Assembly (NCBI GenBank): GCA_015146655.1
Contig: VKHL01000010.1
Location: 302,421 to 366,420 of the forward strand
DNA length: 64,000 nucleotides
From: Ochromonas danica
Taxonomy: Eukaryota > Sar > Chrysophyceae > Chromulinales > Chromulinaceae
Direction: 5' to 3'
The notes under the pieces were generated by a model, which made no database searches, was not told where the DNA came from, and saw only the letters and a list, made by a program, of their open reading frames with translations. The position numbers and the translations under genes are program-made. Shown here in pieces: positions 51,536-63,200 of this stretch (positions within the stretch are counted from its first letter, which is position 1; each line of letters begins with the position of its first letter).

Positions 51536-53579
51536 ATGTTCGCTCGAGTGAAAAAAGAAATCGCCAGTCGTTCCTCGGTTTTGCATGTTTATGCATTGGG
51601 TAAGTGTGTTGAAAACTTTACATCGCCCCTGTCCTCATTAATCAAATTCTGAACCATCTCTCTTCATCCTTAACAAAACTCCCTTCTTCGTGGATTTAGG
51701 GATCTGTATCATGTGTGGCAAACAGAATGTCAAATGGCATCAAGGTAGGATCCTATTTGCTTTACGTCCCACCACGTCATTCCCACCTTTCTGACTCCCT
51801 TTTGATGCTAACTGAACCCCACAATAGGATACGCTCTGTGTGGCTTCTTTCTCTTTGCGGTGGTTTCCGTCGTCTATATCATCATGCACATAGTGTTGAC
51901 CTTCAGCTTTGCTGAGCTGATCTCCACCGTCCCCTTCTCGGGTGGTGGTTATGGCTATTCTCGATGCTCGTTGGGTCCAGGCATGGGGTATCTGGCGGGC
52001 ATGATAGAGCTGGGCAAATACATTGCCTATACGTCGGCAACGGTATACCGCGCAGGTTTGATCTTTCAAGAGGTTTACTTGTTTGACGACAAGTATCTGT
52101 TCATGGCGTGGCTGCTGTTCTATGTGGCAGTGAATGTGTTGCATTTGTTTGATATGAAGTGGACGTGGATAGCAGTCGGTTTGTTGGGTCTTGCTACGGT
52201 GGCAGTCCAGTTGATGTTTGTATCGGGTGCGATAGAGAAAGGAACGACAGCTAATATTGGAGCCTCTTACTGGCATACTGATCCTACGCTGTTTCTCCAG
52301 GGTCTACCTTATGCATCGTATTTGATGGTGTCGGCCGACGCTGTGCGTGCATGTCTGGATGACGAGGTAAGCAAGTGTTCTTTGTTCATGTTTATTAATG
52401 ATGTTGGTATCTAATAGAAGTTGTGTTTGAAATTGTGTGTGTTTATGTCAATGGTAATTGCTTTGGTTCAGAGTAAAACAACCGTACCCAGAGCATTGCT
52501 TCACACGTTATATTGGTCAGCGTTGATCGCTTTTGCCTCCATGATAGCTCAATCAGCCTATGTTCATGATGACGCATTGTTGGCTACCGGAGCCTATGCC
52601 TATAAGAAAGGCTTCACGATTATGTTTCCTAATATAGATCCTGCGAAGTTCCCTCTCTTTGCTGTTCCAGGTACAGTTGGCTGCGCTTTTGGCTTTCTAT
52701 ATAGCTCAGCTCGTCAAGTGCGTTCGATGGCACTATCGGGTTTACTTTCTCCTGTGTTGAAGAAAGGGTTCAAAGCCAGCAAGGTGGGTGTGACATCAGA
52801 GAATGAGTTAGGAGGTACTCTCGCGGTTGTGCCAGTAGGGAGCGAAGCGAAGAAGAGCAATGCAGCAGAGGCTACAGAGGAGGCAGTGATTTTTGTAACG
52901 AAGCCCACGTTGGCATTGTTCGTAGTCTCTGTTCTCAGTTATTTGCTTTTGGTGATAGGGTACCACACTATGGAAGATGCCAAGACCACCTATGCCGATG
53001 CTGGCAATTATTTGAGATGTTTGCAGTACTGCTTCTTGATGTCTGCCTATGTTTCCTTTGGAACTCGCTTCGCCGCAATGTCGAGAGAGATGAAAAGTCC
53101 ATTTGGTTTGCCAGGGGCGGTGATAGTGCTGGGTTTCTTTGTGACGATGTTTATATCAGCGTTCTATTATGGAGATGACAGCAAGGGTCAGGGCATCATG
53201 TTGGTCTTTTATTTCGGATTATCAGGTCTTTATTATGTGTTGGTGGTGCAAAAGAGGCAATTCTTTTCGAAGGAGGAGCAAGAGAGGTTTCTGAAAGCAT
53301 ATATTGTGAATGGTAAGGGTATATCCCTATTGCAAGTAAACGATTTTCTTGTTTATTGTTGGAAGGTCAATTCTATGTTTTGTTTGGTGATTTATCATAG
53401 CTAATAAGCAACGTAGAAAGAAGTCCTCTAAGAAAGATGGTACTCTATCGGCCGTTTTCGACTATTGCTCTCGAGCGTTCGGTAGCAATAAAGTGAATCC
53501 GGCGAGTAGTAGCAAGAGCAAGGTGAGAAGTGGCAAAAGCTTTGATGTGGCGGGAAACAGTATGAGTGTTCCTCGTTGA
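51536..53579 (+). CDS. APC-superfamily amino-acid/amine permease, copy 1
   Basis: Exons 51536-51599, 51700-51744, 51828-52366, 52472-53312 and 53401-53579 give 555 residues. Exon 1 is MFARVKKEIASRSSVLHVYA, exon 2 is cytosolic/loop, exon 3 holds TM segments 2-5 including PFSGGGYGYSRCSLGP (unwound helix region of APC permeases, resembling ethanolamine-permease types), and exon 4 the remainder. The tail is basic (KQRRKKSSKKDG). APC transporters move amino acids or amines with H+ or Na+. The substrate is not determinable here. Except for exon 1 and scattered patches it equals copy 2 at 55321. The last part extends past the stop position of copy 2 because the reading continues through a GTGAG-like sequence. 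Confidence 0.85.
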
Positions 53580-53679
53580 TGGTCTTATTCTATAGTTTTC
53601 ATTATTATGATTAAATTCGTTTGGTGTTATTTTTTGTTAATATTTCCTTAACGCGCAGCGCTTTGTATCCCATACATTT

Positions 53680-53719
53680 ATATATTTATGCTGCGTGAAA
53701 AGTTGCAGCATAAATATAT
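53680..53719. other. 15-bp-arm perfect hairpin behind permease copy 1
   Basis: ATATATTTATGCTGC and its exact complement are separated by ten bases (GTGAAAAGTT), about 100 bp after the stop. It may stabilise or end the transcript of copy 1. Copy 2 lacks this perfect form. Confidence 0.7.
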
Positions 53720-53936
53720 AATCTATGTGCCATGTCAATATGATACATAAAGAGTATGCAGTGCAGCATGTTGTGGTTGTTTACGCGCATGGCTTAATAA
53801 TGGGTGTTTCTTCTAGTGTTGTAGCCGAGAATCCTGTTCTATTTCGAAGTATTGTACTGCTACTAGTGTTAGTACAATCTTTGAGCAATCCTTTGAATCA
53901 AATGATAAATAATGTTATTAGTATCACTTTAAACTA

Positions 53937-54367
53937 CTAGTATTTCCTTCCACTATCATACTTCGATAACACATTTCGGAAGATTATACTAACTCTACGA
54001 TGTTGTGGATCTTCGAACTGCTCGGCATTCTCCTTTGTAGAGTCCAAGACTACATCTCCAGGTAGAAGAGGTAGACTAACTGCATGGCCATATTGATAGC
54101 GCCAAACACCTTGCATCACATACAGAGATCGTGGCGGTAACACAAAGGCTACTTTCGTCGGTAGTTCATCTATCACAGACTGTTCGATTCGAACAACCTC
54201 GGGAGCGATCAAATCCATGTTAACAAGCTCTTCTTGCAATAGTTTTGGATCCCGCAGAACATTGATGTCACTGTCAACATCACGAGTTAAGATCATTGCT
54301 CGTTTTGATACCAAAGACAGACCAGCAATCAGATCTCCACTAAATTTAATGCTGTCCACATGACTCC
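53937..54367 (-). pseudogene. Orphan last exon of the ALKBH7-like gene
   Basis: The sequence is almost identical to exon 3 of the complete gene (57717-58147) and its frame is intact, but exons 1 and 2 are missing. The splice acceptor AG just before it (complement of 54368-54369) has become GG. Upstream sequence matches part of intron 2 of the complete gene and then stops matching (about 54590). This is the truncated end of the duplicated unit, and a functional oxygenase is not expected from it. Confidence 0.85.
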
Positions 54368-54555
54368 CCGTACACATTATGCACATAAGTTAAGCGTTTG
54401 AATGAAGAAAACGAGAATGAATGGCAACACGATATGAAGTACATACAACAGGATAAGACTAAGCTTCAGCCAATAACAATACACCTGACCAGATCTATTA
54501 CGAAGCCACTTCATCATAGACTAACTCTCATCATTCTTATTCTTTCGCTCTTTAA

Positions 54556-54789
54556 TCAAGAGGAGAAAGGAATAGAATGGGAATGATAGCATGATGATTT
54601 AGAAGCAGATGTCGCTTTACGGGCACCGGAAATGGCCGATATCTTGACCCCATATGTCGCCTGGGCCTCCTCCAGCGTTGTGGTTTTCGAGGACACAACA
54701 ACAACAGCTTTCTTTATCGGAGACAACCCTCTCAACTCAGAACACCCAAAAGAATGGCGAGAAATTTCCTTTGATTCAGCTTCGGACAT
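54556..54789 (-). CDS. Small hypothetical frame
   Basis: 77 codons at the end of the duplicated unit; the N-terminal part (MSEAESKEISRHSFGCSEL) and a lysine-rich middle have no recognised relative. It replaces the position where exons 1-2 of the ALKBH7-like gene would lie. It may be a chance frame. Confidence 0.2.
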   Translation of the reverse strand: MSEAESKEISRHSFGCSELRGLSPIKKAVVVVSSKTTTLEEAQATYGVKISAISGARKATSASKSSCYHSHSIPFSS

Positions 54790-55320
54790 TTACATCATTT
54801 ACATTATTGTAATTATCTTACAAAGCGTTTGTCGGGTTTAGCCATTTTGCCGGGTTTTGCCACATACTCTAAAGAACACAAAGTCGGTTTTCAGACTTCT
54901 AGACTTTTTCAGGTGTCAAATGTTGATTGACACAATGCTTTATTGGTCAGATTGAAATTGGTTAGATGGACTGGGATATTGGATGTGGAACTGTAAGAAA
55001 GGCCTGAACGGTCATGAAAGACGAGATGTAGTCCAACACAAATTAATCAGAGATTTACTGTCCAGATTTGGTCAGATCAAACATGTTAACAACTCTTAAC
55101 TTCACGTCCGTCAACAAAATTGTAAACAATACAGTCTTTACCCTCAAATGCCTTGCACAGCTCTACCCAATCATTTTCTTCAATGGAATTCACTGCCTTG
55201 CCTCTCTACCTGCGGTACCCAACGTATCTTTCATCGGTCGACAGGCCAATGCAGTCATTATTGTCTCCATCATTGCCAACACGCTCTCTTATACCATCAT
55301 CTCCATAATCATTCTGAGAA
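54790..55320. other. Intergenic, nothing recognised
   Basis: Sequence between the truncated ALKBH7-like unit and permease copy 2; short frames only. It contains a short TTTGCCGGGTTTTGCC-type direct repeat near 54835-54860. Confidence 0.35.
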
Positions 55321-57258
55321 ATGTTTGCTCGAATCAAAAAAGAGATCACTCGCCATTCAACCATTCTGCATGTCTACGCATTGGGTAAGTAAGATAAACA
55401 AACTGGGGAACCCCAAGACCCACACCAACCCATATAATCATATTCTTGACCATCTCTCTTCATCCTTAACAAAAATCCCTTCTTCGTGGATTTAGGGATC
55501 TGTATCATGTGTGGCAAACAGAATGTCAAATGGCATCAAGGTAGGATCCTATTTGCTTTACGTCCCACCACGTCATTCCCACCTTTCTGACTCCCTTTTG
55601 ATGCTAACTGAACCCCACAATAGGATACGCTCTGTGTGGCTTCTTTCTCTTTGCGGTGGTTTCCGTCGTCTATATCATCATGCACATAGTGTTGACCTTC
55701 AGCTTTGCTGAGCTGATCTCCACCGTCCCCTTCTCGGGTGGTGGTTATGGCTATTCTCGATGCTCGTTGGGTCCAGGCATGGGGTATCTGGCGGGCATGA
55801 TAGAGCTGGGCAAATACATTGCCTATACGTCGGCAACGGTATACCGCGCAGGTTTGATCTTTCAAGAGGTTTACTTGTTTGACGACAAGTATCTGTTCAT
55901 GGCGTGGCTGCTGTTCTATGTGGCAGTGAATGTGTTGCATTTGTTTGATATGAAGTGGACGTGGATAGCAGTCGGTCTATTGGGTCTTGCTACGGTGGCA
56001 GTCCAGTTGATGTTTGTGTCGGGTGCGATAGAGAAAGGAAAGACAGCTAATATTGGATCATCTTACTGGCATACTGATCCTACGCTGTTTCTCCAGGGTC
56101 TACCTTATGCATCACATTTGATGGTGTCGGCCGACGCTGTGCGTGCATGTCTGGATGACGAGGTAAGCAACTGTTCATTGTTCATGCTACTGCTAATGTT
56201 AGTTCCTAATGGATGGTAATTGCTGTTGTTCAGAGTAAAACGACCGTACCCAGAGCATTCCTTCACACGTTATATTGGTCAGCTTTGATTGCATTTGCCT
56301 CCATGATAGCTCAAACAGCCTATGTTAATGATGATATGTTGTTGGCTACCGGAGCCTATGCCTATAAGAAAGGCTTCACGATTATGTTTCCCAGTATGGA
56401 TGCTGGAAAGTTAGCTTTATTTGCTCTTCCAGGTACAGTTGGCTGCGCTTTTGGCTTTCTATATAGCTCAGCTCGTCAAGTGCGTTCGATGGCACTATCG
56501 GGTTTACTTTCTCCTGTGTTGAAGAAAGGGTTCAAAGCCAGCAAGGTGGGTGTGACATCAGAGAATGAGTTAGGAGGTACTCTCGCGGTTGTGCCAGTAG
56601 GGAGCGAAGCGAAGAAGAGCAATGCAGCAGAGGCTACAGAGGAGGCAGTGATTTTTGTAACGAAGCCCACGTTGGCATTGTTCGTAGTCTCTGTTCTCAG
56701 TTATTTGCTTTTGGTGATAGGGTACCACACTATGGAAGATGCCAAGACCACCTATGCCGATGCTGGCAATTATTTGAGATGTTTGCAGTACTGCTTCTTG
56801 ATGTCTGCCTATGTTTCCTTTGGAACTCGCTTCGCCGCAATGTCGAGAGAGATGAAAAGTCCATTTGGTTTGCCAGGGGCGGTGATAGTGCTGGGTTTCT
56901 TTGTGACGATGTTTATATCAGCGTTCTATTATGGAGATGACAGCAAGGGTCAGGGCATCATGTTGGTCTTTTATTTCGGATTATCAGGTCTTTATTATGT
57001 GTTGGTGGTGCACAAGAGGCAATTCTTTTCGAAGGAGGAGCAAGAGAGGTTTCTGAAGGCGTATATTGTGAACGGTAAGACTGGAATGCTATTGCAAGGA
57101 TGTGATTTACTTGTTGATTAGTTTTTTTTATCATAGCTAATAAGCAACGAAGGAAGAAGTCCTCTAAGAAGAATGGTACTCTATCAGCCGTTTTCGACTA
57201 TTGCTCCAGAGCGTTCGGTAGCAATAAAGTGAATCCTGCAAGCGGTAAAGCAAAGTAA
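55321..57258 (+). CDS. APC-superfamily amino-acid/amine permease, copy 2
   Basis: Exons 55321-55384, 55496-55540, 55624-56162, 56234-57074 and 57137-57258 give 536 residues, with all splice sites and phases as in copy 1. Exon 1 differs (MFARIKKEITRHSTILHVYA), as does the first part of exon 4. Intron 2, most of exon 3 and the larger part of exon 4 are nearly identical at the DNA level. The C-terminal tail is shorter (ends NPASGKAK). See copy 1 for function. The complete ALKBH7-like gene lies downstream in tail-to-tail orientation. Confidence 0.85.
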
Positions 57259-57716
57259 GAGAAGTGTTGAAAGCTCTCGTGTTGTAGGAATTAGTGTGGT
57301 TGTTCCTCGTTCATGATTGTTTTCTATATTTCAGATCATTATCATGCTGTTTGTTGGCGGAATCTCTACTGTTGTTTACTTCACGCATTGCGTATTTTAG
57401 TTTTTATACCCCGTATATTTATGTATTTATACTTCATGATAAGATGTTTTTCTTTATCTATGTTTTATCTATGTCAATACGATATATAAAGAGTATGCAG
57501 TGCAGCATGTTGTGGTTGTGTGCGTGCTTGGCTGCGGTAATAGATGGTGTTGTTCCTTTTTGTCGTGGACAAAGAATAAGTTGATTCATCTTCTAGTGTT
57601 GTAGCCGAGAATCCTGTTCTATTTCGAAGTATTGTACTGCTACTAGTGTTAGTACAATCTTTGAGCAATCCTTTGAATCAAATGATAAATAATGTTATTA
57701 GTATCACTTTAAACTA

Positions 57717-58923
57717 CTAGTATTTCCTTCCACTATCATACTTCGATAACACATTTCGGAAGATTATACTAACTCTACGATGTTGTGGATCTTCGAACTG
57801 CTCGGCATTCTCCTTTGTAGAGTCCAAGACTACATCTCCAGGTAGAAGAGGTAGACTAACTGCATGGCCATATTGATAGCGCCAAACACCTTGCATCACA
57901 TACAGAGATCGTGGCGGTAACACAAAGGCTACTTTCGTCGGTAGTTCATCTATCACAGACTGTTCGATTCGAACAACCTCGGGAGCGATCAAATCCATGT
58001 TAACAAGCTCTTCTTGCAATAGTTTTGGATCCCGCAGAACATTGATGTCACTGTCAACATCACGAGTTAAGATCATTGCTCGTTTTGATACCAAAGACAG
58101 ACCAGCAATCAGATCTCCACTAAATTTAATGCTGTCCACATGACTTCCTGTCCACATTATGCACATAAGTTAAGCGTTTGAATGAAGAAAACGAGAATGA
58201 ATGACAGCACAATATGACACACAGACAGTTATAACAACTACAAACAACAGGGTAAGACTGTAGGCTTCAGCCTTAATATAGTCAATAACAATACACATGA
58301 CCATATCTATTACGAAGCCACTTCATCATAGACTAACTCTCATCATTCTCATTCTTTCGCTCTTTAACCAAGAGGAGAAAGGAATAGAAGGCGAACGATA
58401 GTATGATTTAGAAGTAAATGTTGCTTTATCTTCTGACTCACAAGAAAGATGAAATCATAGATCATTTTCTCTACGCAACAGAAGAATGTAAAGAAGAAGA
58501 GCATATGGTTTCAACGGTAGTCACCCAAGTCTTACCAATATAGCCTTCAGGAGCAAGATCGATAAGATGAGGAGAGATCATACTTGTGGACTCTTCATGA
58601 GGTTTCTCCATCTCAGTTAGAATAAATGAAGAGACTTTCTCCAGCACCTCAGCAACTTCCTGAGATCTCCGATAGTTACCCGTATCCACTTCTTTATATT
58701 GACTAATGACATCATCCCAGTGATTGCCTATACATATGAGGGGGTGAAAGGCGGACTTCAGTGAGGTGAGGGAGGAGGGGGGAGGTCTATGTGTCTGTCT
58801 ACCTTCATATCGTCTACGTCTCATTAACGGATCAATCCATTGCAAGAGAACTCTCTCCTCTACTTCATTAATCACATTGTAGAAGAGTTTTAAACTACGA
58901 AAGGCTAACTGCTTCTTTAACAT
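57717..58923 (-). CDS. ALKBH7: ALKBH7-like 2-oxoglutarate/Fe(II) oxygenase
   Basis: Exons (complement) 58803-58923, 58536-58727 and 57717-58147 give 247 residues; the joined frame is restored at both phase-1 introns (EG|NHWDD; GYI|GSHVDS). The double-stranded beta-helix core contains H107-x-D109 in GSHVDSIKFSG, the second metal ligand His199 in RYQYGHAV, and Arg229/Arg235 in RRVSIIFRN for 2-oxoglutarate. L-P-P-R-S-L-Y precedes the second histidine, as in the AlkB family. The blocks S-H-V-D-S and A-G-L-S-L match the ALKBH7 subfamily, whose animal member is mitochondrial and acts in programmed necrosis and on RNA. The N-terminal helical part (LLQWIDPLMRRRRYEG, HWDDVI) supports the assignment. 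The last exon is duplicated at 53937. Confidence 0.8.
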
Positions 58924-58963
58924 GATTGGCTGGGCTTTTCAAGCAAATGTGGTTCAACACGGT

Positions 58964-59245
58964 ATTTTGGCCCCACCCAGAATCGTGAAGTCCAAGTCAC
59001 CCCACACGTGGTTTTCGTTTTCGGGTGGAAAAAACAGTTTCTATCCCTATTCGATCCCCATTCCACGAGCGGGGTGGCCAAAATACCGTGTGAAGACAAG
59101 ACGGTATTCGTTGTGCTGGTTGAAAACATCAGCAGTTTTTCCAGATTTTTGGTCTTTTTCGTATGGTCATCGGGGAAAAGTCATAAAAAGTGAGTTATAA
59201 CAGCCATTTATAACAACTCCGAAAACCGAAAACGAAAATTTTGAA
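58964..59245 (+). repeat. Left copy of the direct repeat flanking the LINE
   Basis: 282 bp from ATTTTGGCCCCACCCAGAAT to AAAATTTTGAA. The right copy (63456-63724) is the same apart from a 13-bp deletion after GGTGGCCAA and a few differences. In the left copy the outer 25 bases (TTCAACACGGTATTTTGGCC, from 58953) have a near-complement at about 59070-59094 (GGTGGCCAAAATACCGTG), forming a 140-bp hairpin-ended unit. Confidence 0.9.
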
Positions 59246-60273
59246 GTTCCTCCGCCCCCTCCCACGCAAGACAACAACAAGTTCCTCTTCTTCCTGCCCC
59301 AGCTCAGCACCAAGACACCTCCCACGACCCTCTCTCCTCCCTCCTTACCCTCTCCGAAGACCTTCCCGCCACCGACCCCTCATCATCCTCCCCTTTCATC
59401 GAGACGTCCTTCAAATGCCCCCATTGCCCAAACACGTACCGCCAAGCAAGGAGTTGCACAAACCACGTGAGGAAGGTCCATCCTGTACAACCGTCCTCCC
59501 AAGTCCAGTCCTCTCCCACCCAAGCTCAGCCATCCCCCCAAGCCCTAGCGACCTCTTCCCAACAAGCAAGCTCCTCCCCTCCCCGACAAGCGCAAGAATC
59601 CCCTCAACGGGACGTCCACCAGACACCCCGCCAGGTCCAGAGTACCCCCCACGAGCAAGCCTCCCCTCTCCAAACACCTCGTCAAGTTCCTCCATCCTCA
59701 CCTTTCCAAGCAATTCAAGAAGCACTACTCTCTCTGGCATCGGCTCCCGCCGAAGTCCTGGCTTCCCCAGATATTATCGCTCAAGCCGCCCCCAAGACCA
59801 AGTACTATCCCAACATGCCGAAGAAACCCAGCAAGCCGAAGTCCTCGCCCCTTTCCCGTGCCACCTCTGCTCTCTCCGTTGCCGCTCAGCAGGTGGACGT
59901 ACAAGACACATTAAGTCAGCTCATAACCGTCACCAACAAGCCCGTTCAGCGTCATCCCCGCCGGCAGCCACAGTCGCGCTCAATTCCCCCCCAAGCGGAA
60001 CCCCAGTAGCTGAAGACCCAGCACAGACGACCCCCCCCGGACCCTGCAGCAGGAGAAGACCCAGCATTATCGACCTCCTCGGACCCAGCACCAGAAGAAG
60101 ACCCAGCAGCAACACCCCCTCCAAGACACCCAGCCCTGGATCACTTACCAAGCGACGCTTTCCCAAGGGACACTTCTCCTTCTATCGCATGTCTCCTCGG
60201 GACATTCCAGCAAGGGCTCTACGTACTACACCACAAGTGGGTTAAACCCCTTCGGACCACCGCCTCATCCCTC
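59246..60273 (+). pseudogene. LINE N-terminal region with two zinc fingers in different frames
   Basis: One C2H2 finger (FKCPHCPNTY, then CTNHVRKVH) is encoded at about 59411-59478 in the frame of the downstream reverse transcriptase. A second (FPCHLCSLRC, then RTRHIKSAH) at about 59850-59920 lies in another frame. The polymerase frame has a stop at 60007-60009, and a run of eight C at about 60031-60038 is a probable slippage site where the frames reconnect. The original protein was therefore probably one frame, now broken by at least two indels. Confidence 0.75.
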
Positions 60274-63200
60274 ATGAGAGGCATGACCAATTTTCCAACG
60301 GACCTTACCTACCAGCAAGCCTTCCTAGTTCTTCCCGGCTTCATCAAGGCCTTGTCACTCCTCAAATCTCCGAAGCCTATTCGTTTTCTAGAGGAATGCG
60401 CCGCTCTGTCCAGTAGCCCGTCACACGTTGCGGCTTTTATTCTCCACAAGGCCAGCCGGGCCCACAAGACCTTCAACGACTTAAGGGCGAAGTTTGATCG
60501 GCGTGTCTCCTCCGACGGAGAAGACGCCACAAGACGCCGCTCTCCGTACATCAAGAGCCACAACTTTAAACGCCGCATTGAATCTCTCTTCCGAGAGGGA
60601 AGATACTCGGCGGCTACAGGAGTTCTCGAACAAGCACATCGCGAGCTCGCAACAACAGGCAATCTTCCGCCACCACCAGCAAGACCCAGCTTAGACCAGA
60701 CGCTGGCGATCATCGCCAACCTCAACCCACCAAGCTCCGAGCTCGACCACATCCCGGACCCGCAACAAGACCCTGCCCCCCAGCACTCGCCCCTCTCAGG
60801 AACACCAGCAGACCGGATTTCTTTTCATGATCAGCGGGTCCAGAACTGTATCCGTAGACTACCCAAAGGTTCCGCCAACGGCCCCAGCGGGTGGACCTAC
60901 AACACGATCCGACGTCTCTATCTGGACCTCGGACCGGAAGACGCCCCTCACCTCCGAGATGTCGCAAGGTTTCTATCGTCTCTCGCCAATGGTCAACTCC
61001 CCAACCAGTTATGGATCCGTAGCAGGGCCGTGCTCCTCCCGAAGCCAGAAGCTGGAAAGTTTCGTCCCCTCGGGATAGGAGAAGCCTGGTACCGGGTCCT
61101 CGGCCGTTGCCTCCTATTGGACATCGGATCGGGACCCAGTGACCTGCTACAACCCCTCCAACTTGGCTGCGGAGTTTCCGGAGGCAGCGAGATCGCAGCT
61201 CGCTTGGCCCAAACATTCTTGGATGCCCACCCAAATCATGTCCTCATCAAAACGGACTTCAAGAATGCCTTCAATCTAGTCCCCCGGAATCTTATCTACA
61301 ACGGACTAGTGGACTATTGCCCGGAGATCCTCCCATGGTTTAGGTGGGCATACGGAGGTCCCTCAGATCTCTTTGACTCCCAGGGAATCTGGGTGGGCTC
61401 CAACCAGACAGGTTGTCGCCAAGGGGACCCGCTGGCCCCCCTCCTCTTCTGCTCGGCTATACAAGATGCACTGAAGAACGTCGCGCGACGTTTACAGGAG
61501 ATCCACGCAGCGGAAGCAAGAGCATCTCCAGCTCTGGCGCTAGAAGACCCCGGTACCGTCCTAGCGTATATGGACGACTGTACCATTGCAGTTCACGCAG
61601 ATCTAGCCAACTCCATTGCACTGGAACTAGCCCAAATCTTTCGAGAAGCCGGCCTTACTCTCAACGAGGACAAATGTCGGTTTGTCGGTGTCAGATCAAG
61701 TTCTATCTCCATGCCGCGATTCAATATCGCACCAGAAGGGGACATTATCCTCGGGAACCCGACCGGGTCGAAGGCATACCAGGAATCTACGTCGCTTTCC
61801 CTGCTAAACGCGAAAGCAGCTTGTCTGCCAACCCTGACCAATCTCCGGATAGATCCAGCAGCAAGCCTGAACATCATCAGGTACTGCATTAACCCGAGAG
61901 CCGGTTACCTAGCTCGCGTCCAAGAACATGGAGACACCGCCCTTAAAAGCTTTGATTGCCAAGTGGACGTGGCCCTATGCCACATTGCTGAACATACCCC
62001 TCGGTACCCTTCGCCTCCCCCTCCCCCTGGGGTATCGCCCCCGCCGCTCCAATTTCGTCCCATTGATATCACAGCGGCGCTACGTTCTCTCCCCCTCCAT
62101 CACGGCGGTCTCGGCATCTCCAGACACTCTGGGATCGCCGGGCAGCTAGGTCGTCTCCAATCCCGCAAGATGCTGCTCTCATTCACCGAGTCCCACTTTG
62201 CAGCCAACACGAGAATTGCAGCCGCCCAGAACCTGTTCGACACTGTTGTGATCGGAGATGCCAACACAGCCCTGGAAGACGATGTGGCCGACAGCACGGG
62301 AGATAATCTGCGAGCCCGCGCGGAAGCCGCTTACTCCGCCATGGCAGACTCTCTACAAGTAGAACTCATCGCCCAAGGTCGGGAAGCTCACGCAGCGTGG
62401 CTGCTGAGTTCCAGATTTGAAGGCAGTGGTCGTTGGATATCGCCCCCCATTGGTCTCTACACTCCCCCTGAAATCACCATTGTGGGGCACGACTACCTCC
62501 ACGCCCTCCGAGCCAGACTACTCCTCCACCCTCTGGAGGAAACGCTGATCTCCTGCCCACACTCCAGACGCCAATGTCGGAGCATACACTCGATGATAGT
62601 CCCTGAGGCAGGGGAGCCTGGAGAAGAAGACCCCTTCCACTCGGAAGACCCCCACAGCGCCCCTTGCCACCTGGCGAAAGTCCTGGAGCCCTTCCATTAC
62701 CTGGATTGCTCCTTTAACAAAGGTCTGAACAAGGCCCGTCACGACTGCGTCGTCCAGATTCTACAGAAATTCCTTCGCAAGGAATTTCCTCTGCTGGCGT
62801 GCAAACCCGAAGATAAGGTCCTCCCGCGGGATCTGACCGCGGAGGGGCAAGCAAGAGCGGCAGAGGCAGAAGCGGGAGGAGGCAGAAATGGGCGAAACAA
62901 AGGGGTTAAGACGGACCTCTACCTGATCCTCCCCCCCACCACCCTCTCCGGGGTCCACAACTACTACCTCGACGTCACGATGGGGAACCCGGCAGCGCCT
63001 CGGTACAGAGCAAAAGCTCCCCACATCCACCCGGATGTGGTCAATATGGCTAGGGACCAGGAGAAGCTAGCACACTACGAGAAGCACACCACCTTGGTGG
63101 GGAGAAATCCTCAGGTGTATTTCACGTTTGATGTGGAAGCAACCGGCCGCCTCGGACCCTCAGCCCTCGCGTTCCTTCAGGACATTTACCGCGCCAATGG

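Noticed and set aside
51740-52276. 178-codon minus-strand frame opposite the permease, repeated opposite copy 2
   Set aside because: It is conserved only because the permease exon is duplicated; composition and domain content do not support a gene.
59241-60245. Proline-rich 334-codon frame as a separate gene
   Set aside because: Only the part with the second zinc finger looks like LINE protein; the rest is the alternate frame of the same N-terminal region.
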